DNA from: Rhipicephalus microplus
Lineage: Eukaryota; Arthropoda; Arachnida; Ixodida; Ixodidae
Direction of reading: 5' to 3'
Length of the DNA: 64,000 nucleotides
NCBI RefSeq assembly: GCF_043290135.1
Contig: NC_134705.1
Span: 38,133,771 to 38,197,770, forward strand
Shown piece after piece: positions 44,756-56,453 of the stretch. Numbering within the stretch: position 1 is the first letter of the stretch; each line of letters starts with the position of its first letter. A program made the position numbers and the translations under genes. Under the pieces are notes generated by a model, which saw only the letters and a list, made by a program, of their open reading frames with translations, did no database searches and had not been told where the DNA came from.

Positions 44756-45994
44756 ATGAATAAAGAGGTCCTATCGAAGAAGCGGAAGACGCTTCGAGCC
44801 AATGTGACGACGCTTACGAGCGAAATAGATAAAAAGATAGAAGAAGACGCCGATCGAGCATAACTTATGACGCTTCTGAACCAGATGAAGAGCGTGTCAC
44901 AGACGCTAAGACAAGTTAACGAACAGATAGAACCGTTCAATAAAGAAGACGACGCGGAGGCAGAATTTGAGAGTTTTGCATTATGAGATGAAGATCATCG
45001 CTGCAACGACAAAAATAGAGGAGCGGTTATGCGAGTTAGAACAAGAGACGCAACTGACTACGAGAATAGTCACAGAACAGGCGAGTTCAGTGCAAGGTAC
45101 TAACCAAATCTTGGAGACGCAAGAGCTTGTGAAGTTGCCACGTCTTGAGATGATCAAGTTTGATGGGAAAAAACAGCATGGCCAAGGTTTTGGCATCAGT
45201 TCGAGACATCGGTGCATAACAGAGTGAACATGCCGAAGAATCAAAAATTTAATTACCTTCTGGCGTCTCTGAGCGGGGAGGCTGCGTCCCTCATAGAAGG
45301 TTTGCAGTTTTCTGATCAGAATTACGAGCATGCAGTCGCTCTTTTGAAAGAAACCTTTGGACGAGAAGATAATTTAAAAGAGACCTACATAAAAGAGCTT
45401 GCAAATTTGGAAGCAGTGAAGAGTCCTAAAGATGTAGAGGGGTTGAAGAAACTCTTCGAAAAGTTGCAAGTGAACACATGAGCATTGCAGTCATTAGGAG
45501 TGGAAATGGGTAGTTACGCCACAGTGATAGATCCTGTTGTAAAATCTGTGCTACCGGTGGATATGGGGATTGAGATGAAGATGAAGGAGTTAAAGAAAGG
45601 TGACAACAGACCAGCAACTACGGAATCGGACTCAACGTCAAGAGACAGCACGAGCAGTTTGAAAGAAATTATGGAGTTTTTAAACATAAATATACGCAGC
45701 AGAGAAGAAACTCGAGAGGAAAAATACGACGTTACCCAGTCACCGCCCAGTATGAGGCGGACTAGAACATCTGCGCTTCAAAGCACCTCGATGAAAAAAT
45801 GCATCTTCTGTGAGATGACTGGACACTACACGGAAGATTGCAGAAGAAGCATTAGTATGCAACAGAAGAAAGAAGCCTTGCAACGGGAACGAAGGTGCTT
45901 CAGATGCACCAGACCTCACCACACGGCGAAGATATGCCGCGCTAACGTACGCTGCAAAACATGCAAGGGAAGGCACGCGACATCCATGTGTTGA
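44756..45994 (+). pseudogene. gag of the BEL/Pao element (Pao-type, three zinc knuckles)
   Basis: The ATG at 44756 starts a Lys-rich coiled segment with a TAA soon after (about 44861) and frame changes before 45212. From 45212 the frame is the one used to the end of the element. LPRLEMIKFDGKK (about 45130) is the DUF1759-type capsid start seen in Pao Gags. A TGA at 45479-45481 interrupts. Knuckles: C-IF-C-EMTG-H-YTED-C, C-FR-C-TRPH-H-TAKI-C and C-KT-C-KGR-H-ATSM-C, ending at the TGA 45992-45994. Confidence 0.87.
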
Positions 45995-46051
45995 CCACGT
46001 ACGCCTGCAGAAAAGTCAGCACAGCAGCAAAGCGGTAATGATGTTGAGCAA

Positions 46052-47698
46052 GTGCCTAAAAGCGCGCAACCTGACCGGTTAGACACCAGCAAGTCCTGCA
46101 ACATGCACACACAGCAGTCTGATGAACACAAGGGCATACTACTGCAGACAGCCTTTTCGTGGACGGAGGGAGACGACAGCGGCTGCTACGCACGGATTCT
46201 GCTGGACAACGGGAGTCAGAGGACATTCATCCTCAAAAGATTGTCAAGAAAACTAGCTTGCAAGGTAAAAAGATCCGAAAGGATTACTGTAGGATCATTT
46301 GGAGGAGGAGAGATGGAACTAGACATGAAAGTCGTCGAGGTCAGCGTGAGGAAGGATCCCATCTCGGAGCCAGTCACTATTGAGGCACTGGAGACAGAAG
46401 TTATATCCTGTGACGTGCTACCATTGCCACCGTTGACAGTACAAGAAAGAGCAAGATCGATGGGAATTTGTTTGGCTGATGACAACGAGAAGACGGACAA
46501 AGAAAGAAAAAATATGGAAACTTCTATATTAATTGGAGCAGATTATTACTGGACTGTAGTCACTGGTCGCATTTGCGAGATTCATCCAAAAGTAATGGCA
46601 ATAAAAACAATATTGGGATGGACGGTCCAAGGTCCTGTAGGACTTCATTGTGTGCCGATAAAATCATCGACGGTTATGGTACTCAAGGTTAGTGCCAAGT
46701 CGGACACAACTGTGGACGAACTGCAGAGATTCTGGGAATTGGAAAACATGGGCATGAAGGAGAAACCAGCAACAAAGTTGAGCGATGAACATGTGCTAGA
46801 CTACGTCCAACAAACAATAGAGTTCAAGGCAGGAAGATACCAAGTGCGGCTACCATGGAAGGAAAACGTGACATTGGACGACAACAACACCATTGCAGAG
46901 AAGAGGCTTATCCAGGTGACCAAAAAATTATGCAATGATAAAGATGAACTCCTAGCCTATGACAGAGCTATTTGAGAGTACTTTGAGCAAGAAATAGCAG
47001 AAAACGTCGAAGAAGATGCTGGATCCGATATACAGAACAAATTTGTATACTACATGCCGCATCAAGCAGTAATTAAGAAGGACCGAACAACAACGAAAAT
47101 ACTGCTTGTCTTTGACGCATCGTCAAGCCACAATCCAGGTGAATCCTTAAATGACAACTTGGAAAAGGGGCCAAACCTAAACCCCGGCATCACAAGCTTG
47201 CTGATGAACTTTCGACATCACAAGATCGCTATGTCAGCCGACGTGGAAAAAGCATTCTTGCAGATAAAGATACATGAAAATGACCGAGACGCACTGCGAT
47301 TCATGTGGTGGGAAAAAATACCCAGCGAAGATATGCCAACCCCGAAGATAAAAACATGCAGGATGACAAGGGTTACTTTCGGAACTACACCAAGTAGCTT
47401 CCTTTTAGCAGCCACGATCCATCGACATTTGGATAAATTCGAAAAAAAATATCCTGCAGTTGTGGCGCAATTCCGGAAAGGAACCTACGTCGATGACGTT
47501 TTACTAGGAGCCGACGAATATTCGACATCGACAAAGATATACAAAGAAGCACGAGATATTTTTCGCTATGCGGGAATGAATTTAAGAAAATGGATTTCAA
47601 ATGACGCCGAGATAAGAAAACTCTTTGATGAAGAAGGAGAGGATTTGGATCGAGGGATAAGAAAAGAGGGACAAATTAAGATTTTGGGACTGAAATGA
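46052..47698 (+). pseudogene. protease and RT of the BEL/Pao element (stops; DNG protease site)
   Basis: The protease part has ARILLDNGSQRTFI where relatives have DSGS, so the catalytic motif reads DNG. PLPPLTVQERARSMGI and IGADYYWTVVTG follow, as in Pao proteases. TGA at 46973-46975 splits it from RT. RT has YMPHQAVIKKDRTTTKI, LLVFDASSSHNPG, SADVEKAFLQIKI, TFGTTPSSFLLAATI and the active site GTYVDDVLLGA. The segment ends at a TGA (47696-47698) after KILGLK. All parts are in one frame, so only stops, not frameshifts, break it. Confidence 0.9.
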
Positions 47699-47716
47699 AA
47701 TTTCGTAGATGACGCA

Positions 47717-48190
47717 TTGAGCTTTAAGACATCCATGGCAAAAACTATAGGTGCTCGACTTTTGGACGAAGAACTACGGACTGTGGTTGTTGAAGCAGAA
47801 GTAGTCATTAACAACTGGCCTGTAGCTTATGTGTATGACGATTCTAACGAGCCACAACCCATCACACCGGCGGACGTTATAGGAGGCAGGCAAGCAATGA
47901 ACAAGCAGGAAGAAAACAGACTCGGAGAATACACTTTGTTGAATTACTGGAGTGCGAGAAAACAGGCAATGATAACATGGTGGACCAGGTTGAAAAAGGA
48001 GTACCTGAGGAAGCTTAAGTGTGCCAGCAGAAAAATAGAGGGTCACACAAATATTCAAGAAGGAGATGTACTTCTGCTTGAAGAAGCACGAAAAAAAACA
48101 CGGTGGAAACTCTGCAAGGTTAAAAAGATTTTCCCAGGCAAGGATAGACTAGTGAGAACATGCTTGCTTCGTACACCTGAAAGAAAATGA
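47717..48190 (+). pseudogene. integrase C-terminal end of the BEL/Pao element
   Basis: The same frame continues with ARLLDEELRTVVVEAE, NNWPVAYVYDD, PITPADVIGG and YWSARKQAMITWWTRLKKEYL, then INIQEGDVLLLEE-like sequence. This is the end of a BEL/Pao integrase (DUF5641-like). The zinc finger and D,D,E core, which should precede it, are absent. The deletion joint is at about 47700-47716. Confidence 0.85.
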
Positions 48191-48259
48191 GTCAAGAGAC
48201 CGATTCAACTGTTGTATTCGCTCGAAGGTTGCTTCGGTTGAATCCGGCCGCCGGGAAGA

Positions 48260-48401
48260 TGTAGAAAACAGATTGAAGATGGAGCTTGGAGGTGAGGCAG
48301 AAGAAGCAGCCAGGGGCACGCTCTGCATATTTTTTTTCTGTTCTGTCAACAATAAACCGAAGACTTATCGGTTCTGCGGTCTCTCTGGTCCTTCTGAAAC
48401 A
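48260..48401 (+). repeat. 3' LTR of the BEL/Pao element
   Basis: Matches 44433-44573 with a handful of differences. CCGCCGGGAAGA (48248-48259) precedes it as the polypurine tract. AATAAACCG inside may be the polyadenylation signal. Confidence 0.92.
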
Positions 48402-48719
48402 GAAGGTAATACAAATTATATTCTTAATATATTCACAATAGACACATATAGAGATGTGCAAAAAGAATAAAAAGAGCAAATAGAAAGTGAGAGAAATTAT
48501 ATCTATAAGTTAAGATACATAGCACGCAAAGCACTTTTTGACGAACTGAAGAGATCCAAGGCACTTTGTAGATATGAATTCAGAACAGAATGATGATTAA
48601 ATTGCAGGCGGGGTTGACCCAATTTTATTCTGGGTGTCGGCACAACCCAACAACCTCCGGTGCCTTGTAATAAACGCTATTTCTCCGGCATACAATCCAG
48701 CAAGAAATCGTAAATAATT

Positions 48720-49345
48720 TATGTTCTTTCGAGTTTCGTGTTCAAGCCTGACACTCAAACGAAATTGTATAACTCAAACGAAACTGTATAACATTACTTT
48801 GCACAAGGAGATCCGAGCTTGGCGGGTGCCAAGTTACATTATGGAGGTGATGAAGGAATCTCTTTTGCAAATTGTAGATACGTTGAAGACAGCCAGGAGT
48901 TGTCGTTCGCCACACTAAGTAGCGAAATTTCATATACGAGTAAAAAAGGTAATTGTACAGTAGTACGTTATTGTTTTTCTGGAAAAACGTATTCAAGCCT
49001 GCTTACGATTCCAGGTATTTGAACTAGTTTTGTTGAAATGTGGTCCACATGCTGCTCGAAAGACATACAGAAACAAAAACACTCCGAGACACTTGAATTC
49101 TTCAACCACATCTATACATGTTTAGTTCAGTTAAATGTCGATGCTAGAAAGAACTGTTTTTTGTTTTTGACCGGAATACAACAGCCTGCGTGTTCTTCTC
49201 GATAACTCGCACGCACTTGGTTTCAGAAAATTTTTGTACTTCACTAACGGTAGTATTGCAATTGTGAACAGGGAGATCACGGTTATTTCCAGTAAGACTT
49301 ATGCTGGTATCATCAGCATAGATGACGAAAATTGCACTTCATGTA
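48720..49345 (-). pseudogene. LINE-E: RT palm-to-thumb fragment
   Basis: On the minus strand FVIYADDTSISL (about 49300-49330) is an intact non-LTR RT active site. The frame is then broken, and the thumb end reads RTTTPGCLQRIYNLQKRFLHHLHNV (48742-48996). Nothing upstream of the palm is recognised. Jockey/CR1-like by wording. Confidence 0.75.
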
Positions 49346-49514
49346 TACGCAGGGTGACGTATGTGTCGGTGATAATCGTATAACGCTCAACATTTATAAA
49401 ATGCACATCCAAAACTTCACGTGCCGTAGTGTTTTTTTCCCTTTTAAATATGCGAATATTTGTAAGGTCCGGCTGAAACATGCAGAAATCACAATGCAAT
49501 GGTAAATGAGCGCT

Positions 49515-50704
49515 CATCATCTTTTAATTCGAACGCGCACGCTCCATTGCCCTGTCATTAACGCACTGTCCGGTAAGGCCGTTATGAACTTTGTCGTATA
49601 AAAGTGAATTTCAGTAAACCGCCCACAGTGCGCATGGTGTGAACGGCCTCGTATAATTTTATCACACAGGGCTTTGCGGCACTGTGATGCGTGGACAAAG
49701 GCCGGCCAGCTTCGGTGTGGCTCAAAAACAATAGGTATTTTAACAAGTTTGCCACCTTCTTTTGTTTGTGGCAAACTTTGTGCTTATACGGCACGACCTG
49801 TGGTCTTCTATCCATCAGCGGCTTTGTTTTAGGCTTGCCCTTCACTATCTGCAGAAGGGTTTACACTACCCTACAAAAGCAAGGGTATCCAGCCGAATTC
49901 AGCCTTTCCACCTGGTGGCGAAATTTTTCCTGCATTTTGTGAGCACAGGACGGCGTCAATGCAAATTAAAGGCACAGTGATTTTTTCGCCCTCTTAATAG
50001 GTTTTGTACGTGCCGAGTAATAGGGTAAATGTTCTTTGCGATATTGAGCGCATTAGCCCCAGTAAATCTGTCGCTCTCATAGCGTGAAGGCTAAATCTAC
50101 AAACTGCATTTTGTCATAGTTCATGCAATAAAGAAAGCCCTGTGCCATGTTGTTTAAACAAAATAAGAAATACATCCACTGTATAAGTGGTTGTTAAAGA
50201 ACGATTAAATTTGAAGATAAATTCGTCAACCTATGGAAATAAAACAGGCAGCCCTACGGTATCGTTAAGAATCGAAGCCAAGTCTTGGTCAATAGCCGAT
50301 ACAAACAAGTGACTTAAAATTGGCGCAACACATGGCCCAATGCAGACGCCTTGACGCTGCATATAGTACTGATCCTTGTAAGAAACATTGGTAAACGAAA
50401 GATGAAAGTCCAACGAAGTATTGTAGCTATCAACTGAGACGCCTGTGCTATTCGCTTCAATACATGTCCATTCCATTCGCTTCAATACATGACTGAACCT
50501 TTGGAGGCCCTTTGGCGTGTGGTATGAAACAGATTGAATCTTTAACATTTGCCGAAAACGTGGAGTTTCCAGCATGAAAAGATTTCGCAGAAACTTTGTG
50601 ACTTCTGTTGAATTGATGACAGCGAAGCGATACTCATCAAGCGTAATAATATACCTAATTATGTAGTGGCTAACGTTTTGCTGCCAACATTCCCGCTCAC
50701 TCAC
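49515..50704 (-). pseudogene. Penelope-like element: RT and GIY-YIG remnant
   Basis: The 157-codon frame (50231-50704) has KDQYYMQRQGVCIGPCVAPILSH-type RT wording (IGPCVAPILSHLF), the motif before the PLE active site. The next residues read stop-VDE (50222-50233) where PLEs have YVDD. Broken frames continue with ITRAKKSLCL-like and CAHKMQEKF words, then VVPYKHKVCHKQKKVA (49582-49845), the PLE linker. Near 49520-49600 another frame gives GLTGQCVNDRAME, resembling the GIY-YIG endonuclease. The combination RT, linker, GIY-YIG is specific to Penelope-like elements. Confidence 0.82.
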
Positions 50705-53700
50705 TATTCATTTAAAAGGAATATCTAGCTAGTGCCTTTCAACGCTAAAAAACACAGCTAAAGAGGCACATTTAGAGGTGGCGTTAACTACTTTAGTCAG
50801 TTTTCAAAGTTCTTGTTCAATAAAGAGAAATAGCCTTGGCTTTTATCTTGTTCATGAATCTCTCAGTTCAGATGAAGTTATTGAACATCTCCTGCGTGGC
50901 TTCTTCGCTGAAGGTTTCGAGGGGCAATGCGACGAAGCTATGCACCTTCTTTGTTGGCTTGTAGGAACCGAAGATTATTCTGCTGAAAGTATCCTACACC
51001 CCCGCAGGTTGCTGGGGTAAGTGTTAAGACGGTCCCGAATCTTTGTTTATGGGCTTCTTACGAACTATGGATGACAAACCTATACCTCTCTAGATTTTCT
51101 TTCTAGCTGTAGAGACCACAATCGTTGCTTATTTTGACTCATATATGTGCGAACTCTAATTTGAAAACTTTAGAAAATTTATGCCACTGTTACAGAAATT
51201 TCACCTGGCTACTCCAATCTCATTTACGTTATCAAGACTGCCCTGCACCTTGAAATTCGAAGAGAAATGAAGGGGGTTGAGCGCTTTTTGGTATGGCGCA
51301 CAGAAGTATAACACCTTCACGTAAAGTGTGGAGTTTAAATCATACCCAAAATTATCCGTAATGCTACTTTTGTTTTGAGGAATATGGTAACGTGACGGCG
51401 CACAGCAGGCGAGCACCGTAAACAACTTTTCTATCAGTAAATCCTACTGAAAAGCACAGAGTGCTCAGGTCGCACCAGCAGCCTTTCATCATAAGCTCTG
51501 GACAAACTCATGCACAGAATATTTTCGCGAAACAATATTCAGGTACAAAAACAATCTCAATTATTGTGACGTAATCGAGACAACAAGACTACAAAAAATA
51601 GTGGCTAGAACAGGCTCTACAGCCAACTAAGCCAAAGAAACTCATGACATGTTACGATAACAAATCTTTTTCTCGTAGCAATAAAGACTTTTCAGCCCGC
51701 TTCAGAGAGCTCCTTACCCATATGGCCTTCAATTTACTTTGTTTCTTGGAAGGCAGGCCCTGGCCTGTTACGTCTGCACAGAGGTCAGTGGAGCACGCAC
51801 GTTATCCTTCGAATCCAGAATAAATTGCTCCCTCTTGAGTGCCGACGTATCTTCCGCACAATAAGTAGTTGCAGACTTTCCACTTCGTTACCACACTGCG
51901 ATCAATCTTCCACCTCGAAAAGCCCTTAGCAGTCAAGAGAAAGGGAGCGCTGCATGGGCAGTGAAGAATGTATAAGGAGGCAGACAGAAAGCTATTACGT
52001 CGTAGTGCGTTGTTGCTTGAGCTAGACATTTTGTGCCGTATACGTTCAAGGAGGGAAAAGGCAACTTCTGTGTTTTTCTCTTGCAAGCTACCTTGTTTGA
52101 CAGAACTTCTAGATAAAGCGTGCGTTTATGACATGTGATTTTGTTAGTGTTTGTTCTTCGTGTTTTATTTGTGGATGCATGTGCCTTAAGTGTCTATATT
52201 TCGCTTTCCTTTGTAAGAGAAATTACGATGCGCACAATGAAACAGGTGAAAAATATAATGGTGTAATGGCATGTATGGATGGAGCTTCATTTCCATTAAC
52301 GTGAATTCACAGAAGGGACGAAGAATGCAGCGTTCACGAGTACAATCGGAGCTCCCAGTTAACTCTAATTGGACACAGAGACTCACTATATGCTCTTTAG
52401 TTAACGCGAACATGGCGAATGTTTATTGTTCAACTACGCTGAAGAGAAACCTGCTACCGGCACTACATCGTAGGTCAATATCCTGTAACTATTTATTTAC
52501 ATTAACTCAAAGGCCCCAATGCATCAGTTTAACATGAGAAGTGTGTACGGCGTGACCGGTGAACGGCTGAGCACAGCAAGCAGTTGCTTTTTCTTTTTCA
52601 ACAAATGCGCTAGCTGACACTGCCTGCATCGACAATGTATCACGCCGGCAATTGCGTGCTCTCGTCTTACAAGCTGGTAATTTAGCGTTAATCGCAGAAA
52701 CTATGGTGTTTATTTTAGAAATGGCAATTAATTCTAGAGCGCAATAGGAAGCGTGTTACAGCATTAATGAAGGAAAAACATAAAATAAGGCGGAAAGCAG
52801 AAAAAAAATATTGTAGAAACTTAAAGATAAGCAATTGGTGTCTCCTACATATATGGGGGAGGTGATACGGAAGTCAGTGACTAGCATGCCAAGGTCTTCT
52901 AACAGTCAACCATGATTCTAGTCGCCTCCAGAAACTTCAACTGGCTGCGGAGAGTCCGGATGTTATGTGGTGAAGGGAACAGGAAGTCATTGTAGGGGGT
53001 GGTCGTAGGGAGGCCCGGTTGACTGTAGGCAGTGGTGAGTCATGAGCATTCCTGCGCCAACGCAGAGCAAGCATAAAGAGGGCGCTCAAGTGTATCGGGA
53101 ACACAAGGTTGGTGGGCTGGTTACAGGGAGCGCTCCTTGGCGTATAAGCACACCGCTGTCCACACAAAACCCGCACGCAGGCGAGAGATAGCAGTTTCCT
53201 CCCGTTTAGTGATGCCGCCGTCTCGAGGAAGGTCAATGTTCCTTGCAGTAGCCCCCCATACTCTCCATAAATGCTGCAATTACTCGCCTAGAAAGGGTAA
53301 GTAATCCCGTTCGTAGGGAGGCCATTGCAGGGCAGTTTATAAGGGCTCACGAAAATGCCCACCGAAACGCAGTCCTACAGAGTGCACAAATTAAGTGTAG
53401 GTCATTCACCAGCAATGCTGGTTGGGGCCAAAAGATGGAGTGAAAACCACAATTTACAATACAAAGAAAATGTTTTCTCGGAAAAAGCAGTACAAGCATA
53501 AAAAACTTGCACATTCAGCCGGCATCTATAACAACTCACAAAATCACTAAATGATATTAAAAACAATGGGAAGAAACTTACCATGCTACAAATGCAATCT
53601 CAAGCATTTTAAACTGGCAGGGTGATTTGATGCTGTAGCGCAGAGGTGGCAGCGCGCGTCTGCTGCAGCACTCGTTTGTGACAAAAATAAGTGCTGTATT

Positions 53701-54599
53701 ACAAAAAATACGCATCCCCATACGCTTCATGAAACTGTAGATCGCAGGGAAATATGTTGTGTTTCAATGTAGCGTCTTTTTTTTTTCGCGTTCGTGCAGC
53801 TCAGTGGCACACACGGCTTCGCGGGGTCACGCCACTAAATAATCGTCTGCCACACACCAAAACATCGTACTAGAGCACAGGAAAACATGAGGCAAGCTGC
53901 CCCCCCCCCCCCCGATCGCATAAAGAAAAACACGTAAAAGCTCACGCAAAAGAACACGGGCACCAAACGGCCAAAACATTCGCAGCGCCCAACAATTATC
54001 ATCAAGGTTTATTGTTCATAGTTGTGCATTATAAAATTAAAAAGCATATATTGCGCATATCTCAGGCATCATAACAACACTTCGAAGTTTTGTATGTCTG
54101 CCCTTATACTAGATGAAGCACACACAAATAACTCTAAGGAATGTAGCGTTTATCGCGCTGCGCTGACAGTGCAACGCGACGCTCAATAAGGTGTTGCCAA
54201 CGCTTTGCTACGACGCCCCGGTGGTGGCACCTGCCCGTCGTTTTGCGTTCTTCACCTTGTCATTTCCGAGACTGGCGCTCATCTTTTACCGCGGACTTCA
54301 CACCTTCGTTTTGGAAGATGACTGCCAGATGGCGCTTTTGTCAGACATGCCTCGATGCGCTCGTTCGCCTCCGCTACACGCTAGAGGCACTCTAACGCAA
54401 CACCTTCAAAATACCTTTCACCAATTTTCTTGCGCAAAACATCCAATAAACGTTTTGTTCACTCTCTCAAGACGCAAGACTGTCGTCTTTCAACTACATT
54501 TGCGTTACAGCATGCAGATTTGGAACCAAGTTTTTTATTCAGCGGCCGTGCCAGTTGCTTCAACCACTGCCTTGAAAGATCAGAGGCCGCAACTTCTCG
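50705..54599. other. No gene recognised
   Basis: No domain is seen in either strand. A poly(C) run lies at 53900-53914. A CpG-richer part (about 54120-54490) ends with CAATAAACG and looks somewhat LTR-like, but no partner or target duplication was found. Confidence 0.4.
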
Positions 54600-55262
54600 C
54601 GTAAGGGGCACACCATGGTGGTGGGTGATTGCGGCAAGGGTTTCCGCTTGCTCATATCTGGCAACACCAGTGTGTGAAGGCACCTAATCCAACAAATTGG
54701 AAACCCACACAGCATCCAGTTCGGAGAACATAGACCTCAGCCAGGATGACGTAAGCCGAGATGGTTGGTGGTTCGCCAGGATCTGAAGCGCTGGCTTGTA
54801 CTCACGAATGATAGCCACTGCTTGTTCTTTTACGGTCCTCAGCCAGGGCGTCAGCAGCTAGGTGAAGATGCGCTACATGTGCCGCGGAGAAGCTCGCCTC
54901 ATAAGGGAGCCAGCATTGTCGGATCTCCTCTCTAGGAAGGATGGTGCAGGCTGCAGTGGTGCAGCCGTAAATCTAGACTGACTCATCAGTGAGCCCAAGA
55001 TGGTTTCCTTCAAGCTGCTCGTGGAGCTTGTAGGCAGCAACCTGTTTCAGCGGGGCAGTCGGTGTGCGCCGTTTGTACAAACTACCGAGTGACAGGTAGG
55101 CGTGCGATGGGTGGTGGTGTTCTGAAGGCATTGCGTCTACCACTGAAGATTTTCATAGTCAACGTGCGCCTTTCGTTTTCTTTCACCAGGTGGCCAGGGC
55201 TGAGGTCGTGGCGAACATCGTTATGACAGCAGCAGTAAGCAGCAGATGATGAGCACTGCGAG
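54600..55262 (-). pseudogene. RNase H region of an I/R1-type LINE (degraded)
   Basis: Read right to left in changing frames: a TTAACTILPREE-like start with CTTAACTIL, ASFSAAHVAHLHLAADALAE, then VPSHTGVARYEQAETLAA and THHHGVPLT. The last block corresponds to the WxPSHxGIxGNExAD motif that ends RNase H domains of I-clade LINEs. No RT is recognised next to it. The tail LINE at 30784 may belong to the same family. Confidence 0.62.
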
Positions 55263-56453
55263 ACCCCGAGCTAAGGGAAGCCACAATGGTTTTAATTCTA
55301 TGTCTTGAAGGTGTTGTTGAGAAAGATGAACCGACCTATCATCTACGATTCTGTGGTACACGACTGGCATTCAGAACTATGCCTAATGCTACACTTAAAC
55401 CTGAGCAACAAAAGAAAAAGCATAACAATAAAAGCACGGGGAATGAGTAATGTTGCAGGTCATAAAATATTGACACGCATTTATGTTTTTGACATTTTTC
55501 TGCACATGCTTACTCATTGGCGAAGGGCTGTTTTTTAAACTAGCACAAAGCGCATGTTTGCTGTATATCTCAAATTATTCAAGAGCTAAAATGCAACAGT
55601 GACAGTGTCATGGTCATCAATGAATTGCGAAAAAAATATATAACAACTGAAAAATTGGAGCAAGACTGATAGTTGGGCTAGTTGGTGATACTATATGAGT
55701 GGTAACAGCGCACAAACTCACGGGACGCGCTTGTTTGTGTCCCTTTTCTTCGTCCCGTGAGAGATCGGTCAGGCCCACGTTTACAACTTATTTTTTCTCC
55801 ACTGGGGCTGGCACATTGATACGTAAGAAAAGCATGCTTGCCGGTATAAAGGTAATATTGGCCCAAAACCATGATGTGTATATGAGGAACGCTTTAGTGA
55901 TGGGCTCCGGAAATTTCAACAACTTGCGGTTCTTGAAATGGGTCATGCGACAATTTTCTAAGTAGCCATCGAAATAATTCAGTGGAGGAGCTTATTGCCT
56001 CACGAATAAACCGTCGTTGAAACTTTCGAAGTCCATGCAGTACGGGTGAGTTACGAAGATTCATCGCCCGGGCGATGAATCTTCTCTTCCATTCTTACTT
56101 CTCTGGACCTGACGAAAATTACTTGAGCTAAGCAAAGCGGAATGGCATGAAGAAAGAAGATACATCACACATGCCTATTCACCTTGAGTAATTATTTTAT
56201 TTAAACGTGAGGCTTTTCAATTGAATCGTGCGTGAACACGTGGATATATCACGGAATCCTGCGGCGGTCTCAGTGTAACCCGAGCGTGCCATGCTCGAAG
56301 TGGTGAATGGTGTGGCAGTTGGGCCTGTGAAGCAATAACGTTTGAGCATATAGCCTCGTTTCTCGAAAGAAAAGAAGCAATTTATTGACGAGTTTAAGGA
56401 ATAATTGTAGGTTACTCACCATGTGCTACGCTATAATCACGTGTTCCAAGGAG
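55263..56453. other. No gene recognised
   Basis: Short frames only; nothing identifiable. A short inverted repeat (GATTCATCGCCCGG / CCGGGCGATGAATC overlap) lies at about 56058-56082. Confidence 0.45.

Larger units (their letters stand above)
44433..48401 (+). mobile_element. BEL/Pao LTR retrotransposon, internally deleted
   Basis: LTRs 44433-44573 and 48260-48401 are nearly identical, TG...CA-ended, and flanked by the 5-bp duplication GAAGG (44428-44432 and 48402-48406). The gag with three knuckles, the Pao-type protease and an RT with YVDD identify BEL/Pao. The element is about 4.0 kb; family members are usually 6-7 kb. The RNase H, A17-type region and integrase core are missing: after ILGLK the sequence jumps to the integrase C-terminus. 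The target duplication and close LTRs suggest a fairly young copy. Confidence 0.93.

Noticed and set aside
54120..54490. A solo LTR (CpG-rich, ending with CAATAAACG)
   Set aside because: No TG...CA boundary, no partner LTR and no target duplication could be shown.
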